From: Amphibalanus amphitrite
Taxonomy: Eukaryota; Arthropoda; Thecostraca; Balanomorpha; Balanidae
Direction of reading: 5' to 3'
Length of the DNA stretch: 64,000 bases
Assembly (NCBI RefSeq): GCF_019059575.1
Contig: NW_024881674.1
Location: 124,001 to 188,000, forward strand
Shown: positions 1 through 13,427 of the stretch, piece by piece
Layout: each line of letters begins with the position of its first letter
How positions within the stretch are numbered: position 1 is the stretch's first letter
Program-made: the position numbers and the translations under genes
The notes under the pieces: model-generated
Databases searched by the model: none
Seen by the model: the letters and a program-made list of their open reading frames with translations, nothing else
What the model was told of the DNA's origin: nothing

Positions 1-1288
1 AGTCCAAGTCTCAAATGTAACAATTAGCGTGCAAAATTTAGCAAGCACATGTAGGATTATGTATTGGGCTATTGCAAACAAATTTACCACTGTTAGATTA
101 GCTTATTATGAAACCGGTTTTTCGATTTTACCTAGCTAGGTAGTTTGGTGCAAGAGGCCTCTGATCGCCCAAATGCCGGTGGCCGCGATAATTTCTCTAG
201 TTTCTGAAGAATTTTCGGGACCCATGCTCTTTTCATACTGGATCGCGTGTGCCTTACAGAAACTGAAAAGTTCTTCCTATATCAAAATATAGAAAATAAT
301 CTTTTGTTATAAATAGGTTTTATTTTCTTTGCTGATCATTTTGAACATAAAAAATCATAAATCCATTGCAAAAAAAATAATATCGTGAAAGTGAACTATT
401 TCCTTTAAAGGGGGACATCAGACATGTCAAAATCTCCGACAAGAAAAAACGCGGGGTATAATACGGACCACCCAACAGTGCGTGCTATCCACGACATTAA
501 ATCACCTTTAGACCTCTAATGCGAGATCGGTTTGGCGAAAAACAACATTTTTTCTGAATAGCCCAAAAGCTGCCTGCATCTTGGCCACATGAGCTATAGG
601 TGGACATTGGTATGAAGGAAAACATAGGTAGCGAGAGCATAAAGCAGTAGATACCAGCAGTGGTTCAGCCGGGAGGGCCGGTGGTCTGTCTTACTCCACT
701 GGGCCGTCTTATCCCACCCTCCCCTTCTCAGAAATCCGGAGAAAAGGAATTCATTGTTTCAAGAAAAGCGTTTCTTTTGGAAAGACGAGTCAAAACTGAA
801 GGCGCAGTGTCGGAAGTCGACAAAAGCTTATTGTCGTTCAGATTTAGTAAATAGTGTGGTCGTTTTCGCCAGCGATACGACTGTGTCTTAATCTTTTAGA
901 ATATTATATAGCTGAGCTGTCAGACGGCTTTGTACACTGCACAGTGGACTGACAAGTGACGAGTGATCATATTGCTTGGACGGTATCGGCGGTCGGACCG
1001 CGGTGGGGTTTCTAATTGCTTTCATATTGTAATTAGCGATATGCACAATCGGGTTTTCGTTATCCATGAAAAAGAAAGCAAAGACTTCCACTTCCATAAC
1101 CTTAAACCTCTTCCAAAGCCAAAACTATAGACTACCATTTTGTCGCAATCTGGATGCTTCCCGGTCCACCGTGCGTCGCCGTGACTGGCGGCGGTAGAGC
1201 GAAGGGCGCGGGGCAGAGGGGAGGGGGAGACTCGCCAGGCTCGCTCGGAACCCGGCTGGTCGGTCCCGTCATTCCAGAACGAGCAACC
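1..1288. other. Upstream flank of the Beat-like gene, no feature recognised
   Basis: No coding exon, repeat or convincing core promoter was recognised. The transcription start and 5' untranslated region of the gene beginning at 1289 probably lie here, because the sequence just before the ATG turns GC-rich, but no TATA/initiator pair at the right spacing was found. Confidence 0.4.
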
Positions 1289-4200
1289 ATGTGGACAGCA
1301 CAGACAACCGTGGCGCTCCTGGCGGGTCTTACCGGTGAGTTTATATAGTACGGGCTGAAAGGTCGGTGGTAAGCTAGAAACAAGTAACAACCATTGTTTT
1401 TGTTGTTGATACGCGATTGTGGTTTGGTTGCGGTCTCACGTGATGTTTGTTGTTGTTGTGAAAAGCTGCGCTTTCGAAGGGATGCTGAGGAACAACTGAT
1501 AGTTTGACTGTTTCACTGTCGCCCTTAAAAGTAATTTGTATCAAATTTTAGAAGTTTACAAGAGTTATAATGTGCCAAAAGTTCAACAAAAAATATGTAA
1601 GGTCTTCCTATGGATAACAGTTGGCATTTCTCTATGACTCAACAATTCTCGGTGATTTTTTTTTACATAACAATTTATGTCAACAACTGTCAACTACACT
1701 GAGCGAAAATACTTTGTGAATAACTTCAGTGCATCAATCTTTATTATTCGCATTTTTTGACCTTATTCAACAGCAATTGGGCTAATAATTACAGCAGGTC
1801 CCTGATATTGAATAAGATAGCTGTCCTCACCTAATTATTTTAATATTTATCACATTTTTCCATGTTTTAGCGCACCAACTGTCGATAGTGTTACAGCTAA
1901 GAACTTCTGTCGGTATGCACCATTTATTGTACAGATGAAGCGGCGAATTGTCTCTTATAGCTACATTCGAGCTCATTAGGTAGTTAGGTCTGTACTTTTG
2001 TCATATAAAATGGTCCGATCCTGTGAAAGATGAAGCTCGCTGATAGTATGCATGAGTATGAGCTCTTTAACATATCCGGATAACGTTGTCTAAAAAATCG
2101 TCCGTCATTGAAGAATCAACAGGGAACTACAATTGACATTTATCGTGCCTTTAGGAAAATTTCGGTGTAACCCTGCGAATCTAATATCCAAATGCCTCCC
2201 TCATCCCTAAAATACACTTCAAATGTGGATAAACCACAAATGTCTACTCTATACACTATGATTTATAATAAGAATGGCTTTTAATTGTCCGTATAATAAC
2301 CGGTGGAATGGGTCTGCAACAACGGTCTTAAAAGTTAAATGTGCACGCACAAGATTTCCCCGTTCCAACACAGCTCCTCTACGTTGGATTGCATTGCATG
2401 TCATAAATCGTCAGACACTCATTTACAAGAATGTTGAATTCTTCGCGCACACTCGTCAAATTCCCTTTACGAACGAGGAAGTATACGGTCGCTGATAAGA
2501 GGCGCGCGTGGCCGTGGCGGCCCTCGCGTGAGCGCCCTTTGAGCCCGCGCGAGGACTCCCCGCTCCCCAGCCGTTCGGGGCAGTCCCACGAGACCCGGCA
2601 GTAGACGCCGGACGGCGCGGGGCCCGTGCAGACAAAACTGGTTCGGCAGACTAGCTAATACCGATATGGCTGTCTCACCATATATGTCGCACTGCAGCAG
2701 GCAGTCGAGTCGCCAGGGCCCAGGCTGCAGAATCTCGTTTAGCTGCATCCTTGTATTTAATTTTTTATATTACCGTGAAGGATTTTTGGAATTGAATAAG
2801 GAATGTCGCTCTTTTCAATCGATCCGCCATGTACAATTAAGGCCAAAGCGGAACTCCGGCCGCAACAGCAATGCCCACAGCCTCCTATTAATTATTCATG
2901 ACCGTGTCCGATTCCGACCGTCCGTTTGCACTGTTGGCAAGTCAGCAGTGTTTGCTGCTTCCAAATCCCCAATTAACAGGCACCAGACCGTGACCCCACA
3001 GATCCACAGCCCACAGATCCACAGCCCACAGGTCTCAGCTCACCGGCCTTGAGTTCCTCTCGGAAAACAGCACAGAGAGCTAGAGAATCGACCCGCATAC
3101 GAGCCAGGAATTCCCATGTCGTACTGCGCTGTATTGTGTTGCATCACGGTCTCGGAGAAATCGTACACCTGAACTGGTTTAACGACGGTAGTAGCTGGAA
3201 GATTGGATGACCGGAGATGCAGCCTTCCGCGACCGTGCTGTGGAAAAAATCAGTGGCAGTTACTGGAAGCTGCATTGGCTGGAATCTGCACTGACATCAC
3301 TTGAAGTTTTGGTGACGATAGCTGGAAGTTTCAGTGACAACTTGAAGAGCCGCTGACGGCTACTGGAAATGATTTCTGCAACAATTAGCTTGAAATTCAA
3401 GCATTAACAACTTTTAACTCAGCTATAGAATTTAAAATCTGGAATGGTAACACACAAGCTGGAAAGTGAAGGCCAAACAGCAGTGCCTTAACCGGCAAGC
3501 ATAACAGCGCCTTTGAGCTGGAAACAACAAACCGTAGCTGGAAAGTGCAGTAGCACCGGCTAAAGCCCTAATGGTGATAAAATGCGGCAAAGCTGAAAGC
3601 TCTGATGTCGATGGAGCTGACAGATCAACCCACACAATGTAAAAACTGTAGCGATTCTGGCTGGGAACTCCATGCTTTGTTTGTGTCCCATTGAAAATTC
3701 CAATTGTTATTCGACATGTCCATTACATTGTGAACTTTCCAGTCTCAGATTGTTTATTGTAGTAAAAAATGGATTATCCTGAGATGTTGACAATTGACAT
3801 TATTTATTTTTTGTGGCTTCTGGCGATGAATGACCTTGCAATTGCTGTCGAAAACAAGTTTTTGTTCTAGGCTTTCTTTTGTGTCATCCGGACCCATGCT
3901 ATTTCCGGCTTGTTTTGTGACCGAGGGCTTTAAAAAAGCTAGTGGAGCTAATTAGGACGTACATGCAACGTATAGATAAATGCTAATTGTGAACATCTAT
4001 CGGGCTAATGATGAACTTCGGGCTAAGCCAACTGCAGAATGTCCGCTTTGATGGTACAACTACAGTCAATGCTCAATGCTCATTGCTCATTCTTACCTGA
4101 GTAATCATAACGCCTGAAGTAGACTGTCGCCGGCGAAATAATTACCTGAAGTCGTCTGTCTCCATGCACAGTGCACACTGCACAGCCGGCATCGTCCCCC

Positions 4201-7200
4201 CCTCCCCGCCCTCCCCCGCCCCCACCATAAGCTGGGGATTTCTGCTACGGCCGGGCACGTGACCGCCGACCTGTTCCGTGAATCAGCTGACTGGCCGGCC
4301 GGCCGACGCTGGGATTTCCAGCCAGCAGACACCGGTGTAGATGCTAAGTGCGTCGCTGCTCCGCTTATGCTGATGTCTGGATAAACGTTCTGACCACGGT
4401 TCCTTCCTCATTTTCACCGGGTAAAGGCGATTCCGCTCACAGTTATGTCGCTTAGTCGTTTGCTACTGACTTTCGTCGTTTATTGTCTATAAATTAGTCA
4501 AGTGCCTAAAAGGTAAGTCAAAGGCGCGATCAGAGGCTACGAGATAGAAATTGATTATTACAAAAAGCTGGATTGCTTTTTCTTATTATGCTGTCCTGCC
4601 ATCCAGTGCAAACGATTCAAACTGTCTGATCGGTTTATTTTCTGTACGAAGAAAACATATTTTCATCATTTTCGGAAGCTGTGAGATGCATATGACCTTT
4701 ATGCCCAATACATGTCAGTGTTCCCAAGGTGCCCTCAGTTTTCGCTTGATACCAAAGTAGTGATGGTCATTGAGTTTTTACTTTTACAGGTTTTAGGGGA
4801 TTTATTTTATCAACTTTCGGTACCTATAGTCATGAGGCTTCAACCCCTATCTGTGTCACTATAATGTATGTATAACAGTAGCTTGTCGTTTCCTAAAAAG
4901 ACCATCATATTTGGAGAGGTTTATACCATTCTACGGGCAATAGCTTTCTTCAGTGGCAAAAGACAAGTTACTAAACACATATTTTAACAGTTTCGAACAA
5001 TGCATGTGAACGTCTCCCTTATTTAGCTTTCTTTCCTTTTGATATAATTTCACACCTTTGTTTTGTAGTGGCTTCATTTACATGTGCTCCATATGATATG
5101 ACACATGAGCATTTCAACATTCTGAGGTATATTCAACACAACATGCAATGGCTCATTCAGCTTTAGGAAGACGGATTTTTCCTGTTCAGACCATCTCAAG
5201 ACCGGTCTAGAAAACTCCAGTCTTGCTCTGTCCTTGGCAAATGCGGCTCAGGCGCTGCGAAGCGTGGCAGATGACCTGATTTTAACCAGCGCATCGTGAG
5301 CATGGACTGGTCTCATACATGACTGACCTTCATATCCCGAAGTGAAAATAACGGGGCTTTATATTATACTGACTATTAAAATTAATTATTATAATACTTG
5401 TTTATGTTCCCACTTTGATAGTCAGCCTCTGCTTCCGCCTGCTGTTTTCCTGCTGGATTTCGCAGCTTCCAAGGTTAAGCCATGGATGTTAAGCAGTCCT
5501 GTTTGACTGGTAGTGCTGTTGGTGTCAAGTGCACTTGCCACGCTTAGTTAGGTACATACTCGTTGATAACCGATGGAGGTTGCACCGATCCGTAGACATC
5601 AGATTAAAATGTTTTACTGCAGTTCTGGGAAACAGACGATTCGGGAACAGAGTTAAAAGGATTGTCGATGTTTTCGTGACATCGGGAAGGATTTACTCAT
5701 TCTGGTCACTAGACATAAACACAAGTTTCAAATTTTTAAGCACGTAATACTCGAAAAACATGTGCTGCTTGGGGGCTGGACAAATTGTGGATGGAATGTG
5801 ATGGGATGAAATATGTGGCTATACGTGGGTGGGTACCGCTGCAAACATGATGGACGCGGGATTCGCATATCTTAGCCGTTTTATGACCTTCTGTCCTCGG
5901 CGGATAAGTGTGAATTTTATACTGAAATACCCTTATGCACCAGTATGTAGCTTGTATGCAGCAATGCAGCATAAACACCGATGGACGAATTCAGTGCTGC
6001 GCTCTAAACAAAGCTTAACCCTCGCACCGACGGGGAGGGCGGATATCCGCCCCCCCCCCCCCCCTGAGGTTTTTCGCGAATAGCGGGAAAACCGCGGCGC
6101 GTAGCGCCGCGAAATTTGGTATGACTATAACTTCATCAATTTTACACATGGTGTGCAAGTTTGAACCTCCTACCTTTGAAGGTCAGGTCACCAGGTCACT
6201 TTGAATGACCCAACCTCAAGTCACTTTTTTGCAACTTTGTTACCGTGCCAGAGCTACAGTAGATGTCGGAGGCCTTTGAAAGTCGCAGGATATTATTAGG
6301 TCATTAGTAGCTACAATTTGTATATCTCGGAATTTTGATATCGGTGACCTAAGGTCAGGTCAATTTCGCGACCTCCCCATTATAAGTCAATGGGGGAAAA
6401 ATCAACTCCCTGTTTTTACCACTAAAACGGGTCGGAATGGCCCCATATACCATACATGACTTCATATACGATCAACCTTCACTACCTTGAGGTCTGTTTT
6501 GCTGTTGGGCAGCTGTGAGGTCATGTGACGTCATCAAAGGTCACCAAAGGTTTTTGGCCAATAACTCCGTACAGGAACAAGATACAGACGCGTGGATGGT
6601 CTCATTGTGTTCAGCTCGTCAAGACGCATCGAATGATATACATGATGACCTCGAGGTCACGTGACCTGAGGTCAACCTTTGACCTTGACCTTTCGAGGTC
6701 AACATATATATCATTCGATGCGGATTGACGAGAGGATCACGATGATGCCCTTAGTTTGTTCCTATCTTGATTAATTCGAAAGTTATTCGAGAAAAACTAT
6801 CTCCATATCTAGCGCCGCCATTTTGACTTTTTCGACCCCTGTGACGTCATCTTTGACCTGACCTGAAAATGACCTTAGTAAAAATTGTAGATCTTGGCCG
6901 TGCGTATCCGATGCCGTTTACCGCTTGTCGCTATCTTGCTTCGTTCTCGAGATCTCAGGGGGGGGGGGGGCGGTCATCCGCCCCCCCCCCCCGTCGGTGC
7001 GAAGTTGGCGCAGACCCCCGTCGGTGCGCGGGTTAAAGTGCTGATTCATAACGCTTGCAATTACGTCATCACAAAACACCACAGTTGCACAGGAAACTAA
7101 TTACTGTGTCGGGATGGGATTTCTTAATCGAACATTAATATGCCTGCCAACCGTGAGTGGATAATGAGCTTGGACGACTAGCTATCTGCCCAAACAGCCA

Positions 7201-9566
7201 ATTAATAAATCTCATTAAGCCGATTGTTCCGGGGATAGACTAGAAACTACCGTCTGGATTTGGTATGAGCTACCATGACGAAGCACAAAGTGCGTCAAAA
7301 CACAACACTGAAAACCAAAATGAATCTCCTGATGCCCTGATCATTGAAGTCTATACCCCAATTATTCCCTTTTGATCTCTTCATTATACCTATGGGGTAT
7401 ATTCATGGAATCGCAATTGGCTTCATATTCCCATGATATTCCCTCGTCCTCGAGGCTGCGTTGACAGTCATTGTCCAGAGTGGGGCGTCACGACAGTTCT
7501 ACGCTTTGGGCGGTCTCTCCCACCCATACCGGAAGTCGAACAATGAGACCGGAAGTGACACGCCAGTCCCGCCTTTAAAGCCGGGTTCTGTTTTCAGTTA
7601 CGTGGAATAGTGTCCGATTCTCGCAGTCTGCATAGATGTCGTCGGTTTCAGCATGTTATCCATTTAGGTTTTTTGTGAAGCATGCGTCAACTTCCTCTAC
7701 TTTACACGTATTGCTAGCATTGTTCAACGTTGAACAGCCAATTCGACTCGCAGTCGAGCGTGACCTGAAGCCCAACCGAACCCTATTCATTCACGATCGG
7801 TTACAGAATATCATTGCTGTAGTGCATAAAGCGATTGCAACGGAAGGTCATTCATCTATCTGCACACTCAAATGCACTCAAACGACGTTTTGTGTACCTA
7901 CATCGGCCTTAGATTCCAGGCGTGTTAAGGCCTACTGGCTTGTGCTTTCTGTTTTCGTCGACCACATGTGTGTTTACTGCTTAGTGCTTACTTTCATAGG
8001 CAGCAGCAGCAGCAGCAGTATCTAACATTTGCTCGTTTCGTAATAACGATGACCTATAGCTACACACACGGCGACTTTCCAATCACTTTTCAATGAATCT
8101 AATGAGCACCCCGAGTTCCTCACCCGGTGAACGACCCTGCTCATTTGGTGAGAGCGCCGGAGTGGCCAGTCTGATGAGTACCTACTCATGGTGTCACGAA
8201 CGTTATTAGGCCGGCCAATCTCACAACGGCGATTTAGTTTCCCGATTATGCAGTATAGTATCGCTAATATCAAGCTCATTACCGCAGGGTCGTCGTCGAC
8301 CGTACATCGTTCTGACACTGTCCCTGTGTTTGTTTCAGTCGTCTCCGGATACACGGTGGATGTCGTGGTACCGGAGGCCCCCGAATTCGGCTCCCGAGTG
8401 GTGCTAGAATGCAACTACCGTCTGGACAGGGGCGAGAGGATCCAGGAGCTGACCTGGGTCAAGGACAACCAGGTGTTTGTCACCTACCGTGACGGACAGC
8501 AGGCCACGTTCACGAACATCCCCGGACTCAATATCGATGTGAGTTGGACTGACAGATTGGGAGTGCACACGTATGCAATGTCAATTTTCGTTCTGTAATG
8601 AAGACTTCTTAAACAATCAAACAATTCGTCAATCATTTTTAGTCCTTGGTTACGAACCGTTTTCAAACGTCTTCGTTATGGCTTTTATTCGATAGCTTAA
8701 CAAGTAGGTTAAAATTATGCACAGCAAATTCTTTTAATTTCGACTGAAAATAAAAACGACTTGTCCAGGGATTCGCCCCATCTCACCGGAGCATGTTCCT
8801 TCTCTTGCAGGAGGTGAACTCTTCCCAGCGCCGCGTCATTCTGACCGATGTCCAGGACTCAGCCTCTGGCCTGTACGGCGTGCGCATGTCGATCGCAGCC
8901 GACAGCGCCGGCAGCACCAACGTCAACACGTTCGTCCACAACCAGGACATGACCGTGGGAGGTGAGTCGGAGACGTTGACGGTCATGGCAGTGACATGAC
9001 GGCTGTGTAATTTTGTAGCAAATGCGATTTTTTTTCTGATAGAAAAGCCGCTCTTTTCCAATTTTACCGTGATGTTCAAAGATGTCGCCTCATTTATTTT
9101 CATTACATTATTTTTAATGAAGTGATAATTTTACCAGTACTTTTAGTAACCATGTCTTCAGCCATACAAACAATCAAAAATAACGCCGCCGCCTTGTCCC
9201 TCCTCAGGCGCGGCCGCCGACACGCTCGGTAACCGTTTCGGCGGCGGCTCGCAGCGTCGCCCCGTCTCCAGCGGCTCCACCGTCATCACCAGCTCGTCCA
9301 GCAGCTCGTCCGGCAGCTCGGGCCCCGTCGGCGGCGGCCTTGGTAACCGCTTCGGCGGCAACCGCCCGGACCCGGCCGGCAGCGGTGCCGCCGGAGCCAC
9401 GTCCTTCGCGGCCGAGGCGCCCGTGGGGGCCGCTCAGCCCGTGCCGCCGCCCGGCCAGTCGTTTGCGGAGAGTGCTGCCGCCAGCGGCCTGGCCGCGGCT
9501 CAGGCTAACCTGCAGAACGCCGTGAACCAGCTGCAGAATGCGCTGAACGCTGCCCTCGCCGGCTGA
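1289..9566 (+). CDS. Secreted Beaten-path-like immunoglobulin-domain protein, 4 exons
   Basis: Coding exons are 1289-1334, 8339-8538, 8811-8961 and 9208-9566, all with GT-AG junctions and matching phases, giving 251 residues. Exon 1 plus the start of exon 2 encodes a signal peptide (MWTAQTTVALLAGLTVVSG). Exons 2 and 3 encode one Ig domain of Beat type: a strand with LECNY, a tryptophan strand (ELTWVKDN), a segment ending IPGLNID, then NSSQRRVILTDVQDSASGLY and a strand ending DMTVGG. Known Beat proteins are arthropod cell-surface or secreted neuronal guidance factors that bind Sidestep-type partners; that role here is inferred. The position of the second Ig cysteine (after SGLY) holds GVR, so the usual disulfide looks absent. 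Exon 4 encodes a Gly/Ser/Ala-rich tail with LGNRFGG twice and an Ala/Gln/Asn helix at the end. Intron 1 is 7 kb. The family call is by motif and has not been tested by alignment. Confidence 0.75.
3190..3560. repeat. Degenerate CTGGAA-rich repeat tract in intron 1
   Basis: The hexamer CTGGAA occurs nine times in about 360 bases, usually within AGCTGGAA or TACTGGAA and often followed by GTG, CTGCA or TTTCAGTGAC. Spacing is irregular, so this looks like an old, eroded tandem repeat. It lies in the first intron of the Beat-like gene. Confidence 0.4.
6015..7036 (+). mobile_element. piggyBac-like TTAA MITE, copy A, AGGTCA-rich
   Basis: The element runs from TTAACCCTCGCACC to GGTGCGCGGGTTAA, giving TTAA target duplications and short inverted ends starting CCC. 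Just inside each end is a GC palindrome flanked by C or G runs (GGCGGATATCCGCC on the left, GGCGGTCATCCGCC on the right). The right terminal motif CCGTCGGTGCG is present twice. The body has no convincing reading frame but carries many AGGTCA/TGACCT hexamers, among them AGGTCAGGTCACCAGGTCAC and a cluster near 6650-6705. A block around 6325-6385 (TTTTGATATCGGTGACCT then AGGTCAGGTCAATTTCGCGA) is shared with copies C and D. It is non-autonomous; the superfamily call rests on the TTAA target and the CCC termini. Confidence 0.75.
7037..8338. other. 3' part of Beat-like intron 1
   Basis: This holds an unrecognised open frame of 129 codons from an ATG at 7636, ending in a short AGC-repeat Ser run. 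TTTAAA (7574-7579) and TCAGT (7594-7598) lie upstream but are too close together for a standard TATA/initiator pair. I cannot support it as a gene. Confidence 0.3.
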
Positions 9567-9824
9567 GAAGTGATTGAGATTCTGTCTGATAGTCGACGCG
9601 AGGGGATGGGGAGTTTTTTTAGGCCATGGAAGACATGAGCAGCGGGACACAAGCTATACTGATTAGGGTTATCATTCTTAGATGCTTGTCTCTGTGTTAA
9701 ATGTTAAGGGCATCCGTGAGGTGACGTTATTCTGAGAAGGAACACTTACTGTGCACATTCCAGCCCTGGACAATTGGTGCAGCTTCATTGTTATCCGCAT
9801 AGACACTACAGTTTTAAATGTGAA

Positions 9825-9830
9825 AATAAA
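9825..9830 (+). terminator. Polyadenylation signal AATAAA of the Beat-like gene
   Basis: AATAAA lies 259 bases after the stop codon at 9564-9566 and is the first such hexamer seen downstream. A TG/T-rich stretch follows (GTGTGCTTGTTTTGC). It gives a plausible short 3' untranslated region. Confidence 0.55.
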
Positions 9831-12449
9831 TGACATAAATGAAAAGTGTGCTTGTTTTGCAACCATATTCCTACATGGGATTTGAATGGGAGACCTTCAC
9901 CTATATCATGCGTCGATACATGCAATGAAAATTTAGCAAACACAACCGTTGTTTTTAATACCTACACTACAAGTCAAACAACGTGGAAAACAACCTTGTT
10001 GCCATAAAACACCGCAGGATCGTTGCAGTTGACCAGCGTCATAGCAAATGCAAGCCCTAATGCCATTGCCTATATAAGGGCTCAGTCTTGATATTGATTT
10101 GTAACAACGCTAATCTCTTTTCCGTGAGGACCAAGAAAGGGCAGCCGTCCTACGCACGTGCCCTACATTGTGTGTCTAATCTTTTATTTATCATGCACTG
10201 GTGCCAGCCTTCTGGAACCACACAGTTGTGTCTTGCACGCACTTGCACGAATAGTATAGCGCTAATGTTTAAAGCTGGATATGGGTACCATAGTGCCCAC
10301 AATGAATTATATTCTCTCGGAGGGGGAGGTAGGAAGGCTCTTTCAGGTTAAAAGTACATTGCAGGATGATTTTATGAGAAAATTGGAGGAGAGAATGCTT
10401 CATCTACCGGATGGTGTTCGCAGTGGCTTAGCACATACCGATGGGACTGGACTGGAGTGTTTCGATGGGACAATCCATACGACCCACCCAGTTTTTCAAA
10501 CCGGTTACTTCGAAGGGGATGCTCGTTGTGGATTGTTTGCTTATTTTCTTGATTCGTTGACGAAGCGTCAGTCCGGTTTGACAGGGTCCGCTTGTCTGGC
10601 CCGACTTGCTGTTCTTCGGGAGCTGAAACTGGCATGCTAAATCCAGTAGGTATGTGACGGTCTCACTCGGGTAGTGACTAAGGAGACGTTGGAGGCTGGT
10701 ATGAAATGATGTAGGGGCCAAGGGTGGCTATTTGTTGTGGAACTGCCCTTCGCCGGATGTGGGTGACTGTCGGCCTGAAGAGGGTTAGTTTGATCTGAAG
10801 AACGGTGGATTTTTGTCGGGTTAGTCCACGTTTCGATGTAACGAGACCATTTCAGAGACAGACGAATGCTAGGGATAAGAGGGAGGCATTGGTCTGGGCG
10901 GGCACCCTGGTGCTCCGCCGGCGCTGAGCCCGTCGCATGGACAGGTCACTCAGCCCCGCTAACGATCACCGCAAACGGCTAAAGGCTTGCTCTTGGGGTG
11001 GAACTACCCATGTTGTCCCCATGTTAAGTTGCCCGCCCAGGCCGGAACAGGGGATGGAGGCGTGGAGAAAGACTTGACTATCATGGGGATGGAAACGATT
11101 TTTTTGGGGGGGAGGGGGGAGCTCGTTCGGTCTAACAAGACCCATTTCAGGGCCGGTAGGATGATAGGAATTAGGGGGAGAAATTGGTCTTGGGAAGGAG
11201 GAGAACGAGTAGATTGGTTCGGACTCCGGAGATAGATAACGAATGGAGTGTAACTGAAGATAACGAATGGAATGAACGTCACCTTGTATGCCCAAAGTCC
11301 ACTTGGACCTGTGTCCGATAGATGTAGCGGTAGTCGCCTTTCACGAATAATCCGAGGGCAGTGCCGCTGCCGCTCGTCGCCAGGGTACCGTATGACGGTG
11401 CCCTCTGGCGGCCTGACCTCCGTGGTCGTCTGAGGGTTATGTAGGTGGCGCTAGGGTCGGCCCAGCGCCCGTGTCTCGCGCGTTAGGTCCGCTTCCTCCA
11501 CGAATTCAATGGTCAGCGCTCAAAGTCGGCCAGTTTATTGTCCATTTCATTTTTGAACACGGTTTTTAGATTTTATCATTATTCATGATTCTCATTGTCC
11601 ATCAAGCGCAATCAATCTTAATATCGATCGACACACGACTACGGTTCACATTGTTGTGAAAGGAACATTTCCGCTACCCATGGATATGATATAGGCACCG
11701 TGCCATGATATCATTGTGCGCTGCGCACCTCATGGAGCACGGTAAGTACGCTATAACCGGTCATACAGGAGGTTAACGGGTCGCACACCGCTCACCGGTC
11801 ACCTCCAAAGTCCGGTTCAAAGTCACCGTGGCCGGCCCACTGTCGACGGTCGGTCGTGCTGCGGTCACGGCGTCTGATCAGTGATCATCCTCTTATGCAG
11901 GATATACCGGAGACCAGGCGTGTTTCCGGATCACAGGCCAATGTGGTGGAGGCCTGACCTCAGTGGAATAACATGAGCAATGGTGCAATAACATTCGTAA
12001 ATGGGTGTCAGGTCAGCAGGTGGAAGTTTGTTTTGAAGCTAACACACTGAACCAGACTAGTGGCTTTCAACTGATGGTTGCGTTTTGTGAAGTGCTGTGC
12101 TCAGGTCTGCCGTTTACGTGTTTCTGTTTCCGGCTTAGAGAGCTGCAGGATGGACGACTCAGACAGGGCCATGAGCAGAGTCAATGTATACCTTACAATA
12201 AGCGGCTTTCCTGCTGAAGTCCAATAAAAGCTCGGTCTAGGTCGTGCCAGGGACAGATTATAAGACCAGTGATAAGGCTCTAAAATATAAATGGAATGGC
12301 AAATGAAAAACAGAAGCATAGGTCCATGCATTGTTAACCACTGATTTAACTTGAAATAAGATAAAAATTAATGCAATTTTCGCTCTCCCTCTCATAATCA
12401 TTGAGCAAATATATGCAAAAAAGTCCAGTTCACTATAAGTTCCCTCTGG
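9831..12449. other. Intergenic DNA with one diverged internal duplication
   Basis: No gene was recognised. Segments near 10836-10905 and 11130-11205 are diverged copies of each other, both containing CCATTTCAG, then a purine-rich stretch, then ATTGGTCT. The 11090-11230 stretch is strongly purine-biased. Confidence 0.35.
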
Positions 12450-12511
12450 TACCGGGCTTCTCAAAAAAGTTAGACGGATTTCTTTTGCGAATAGAGGACC
12501 CCTCACAACAT

Positions 12512-13427
12512 TTAACCCTCGCCCGCACATGCTATTTTCCCATCCTAGAACGCACATGGGGGGGGTTGCCACCCCCCCCCGCGCCATTTCGTTCCTGTTG
12601 GAGATAGAGCTTAGCAGTAAAGACCAAAAAGATTCTTTGGGAAGAGACGAATCCAATGATACCCAGTTTTACCTTCTCAGGTCAGTCATTGACCTTCCAG
12701 GTCAGGTCAAACTAAAAAATATTGCTGTTTTGGGTCACCGTTGGATATCAAGTGCGCTGCTTATCAAATACCGATGACGATGCTGTTTTCTGGTGCCAAG
12801 CCAGCTAGAACCTCTTTGTCACACTACCCGACCAGAATTTTGCTGCTGAGGTCATTTCAGGTCAAGTTAGGTCAAGGTCAATTATATGTGTTTGTATGTC
12901 TGTGTGTGTCTGTGTGTATATTGATGTGTGCACCGATTGTTTTTGGGTCCATATTACATGAAATCATGATCTGAGAAGCTTTTACCAAAAATGCAGTCAA
13001 AAAACTTCACAAAAAGTAAATTAAGCTTGCCTAAAACGCAATTATCTTAGATGACCTAGGTTGACCTTGACCATGACCTTGACCCCTGTACATCGTCGAA
13101 CAACATGTTCCATGATAGGTGGGAGGTAAGACTGGCAAAAAAGGCCGAAATCAGGGTGTCAAAAGCTCACAAGGCCCATGGCAAGCGAAAGATGTTGAGA
13201 ATTGGCCATTTGGGTCATGACATGACCTGAAAAACAAGGTCATATCTCCGAAACCAAACATCACAGAAACTTGAAATTTTCAGTGGACATCAAGAAAGGA
13301 TAGAGGAGCAGCTATACGAAAAATCAGCCTTCTAGCTCTAAAAATGTTGAGTGCAGAGCAGAAAGACTACCTGGGGGGGGGGGGGGGTGGCAACCACCCC
13401 CCCCCCCCATGTGCGGGCGAGGGTTAA
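12512..13427. mobile_element. piggyBac-like TTAA MITE, copy B, perfect 20-bp ends
   Basis: The termini are perfect inverted repeats, TTAACCCTCGCCCGCACATG at the left and its reverse complement at the right, with TTAA as the target duplication. Inside each end is a hairpin made of a G run, a GGTTGCCACC- or GGTGGCAACCACC-type core and a C run. The body contains AGGTCA clusters, for example CAGGTCAAGTTAGGTCAAGG near 12854 and TTGACCTTGACCATGACCTT near 13062. No coding frame was recognised. It is inserted in the mariner-like element at 12452-14354, and its perfect ends suggest it is the youngest or best-preserved copy here. Confidence 0.85.

Noticed and set aside
7636-8025. 129-codon open frame in Beat-like intron 1
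   Set aside because: No family motif, the upstream TTTAAA/TCAGT spacing is wrong, and frames of this length are expected by chance in 64 kb.
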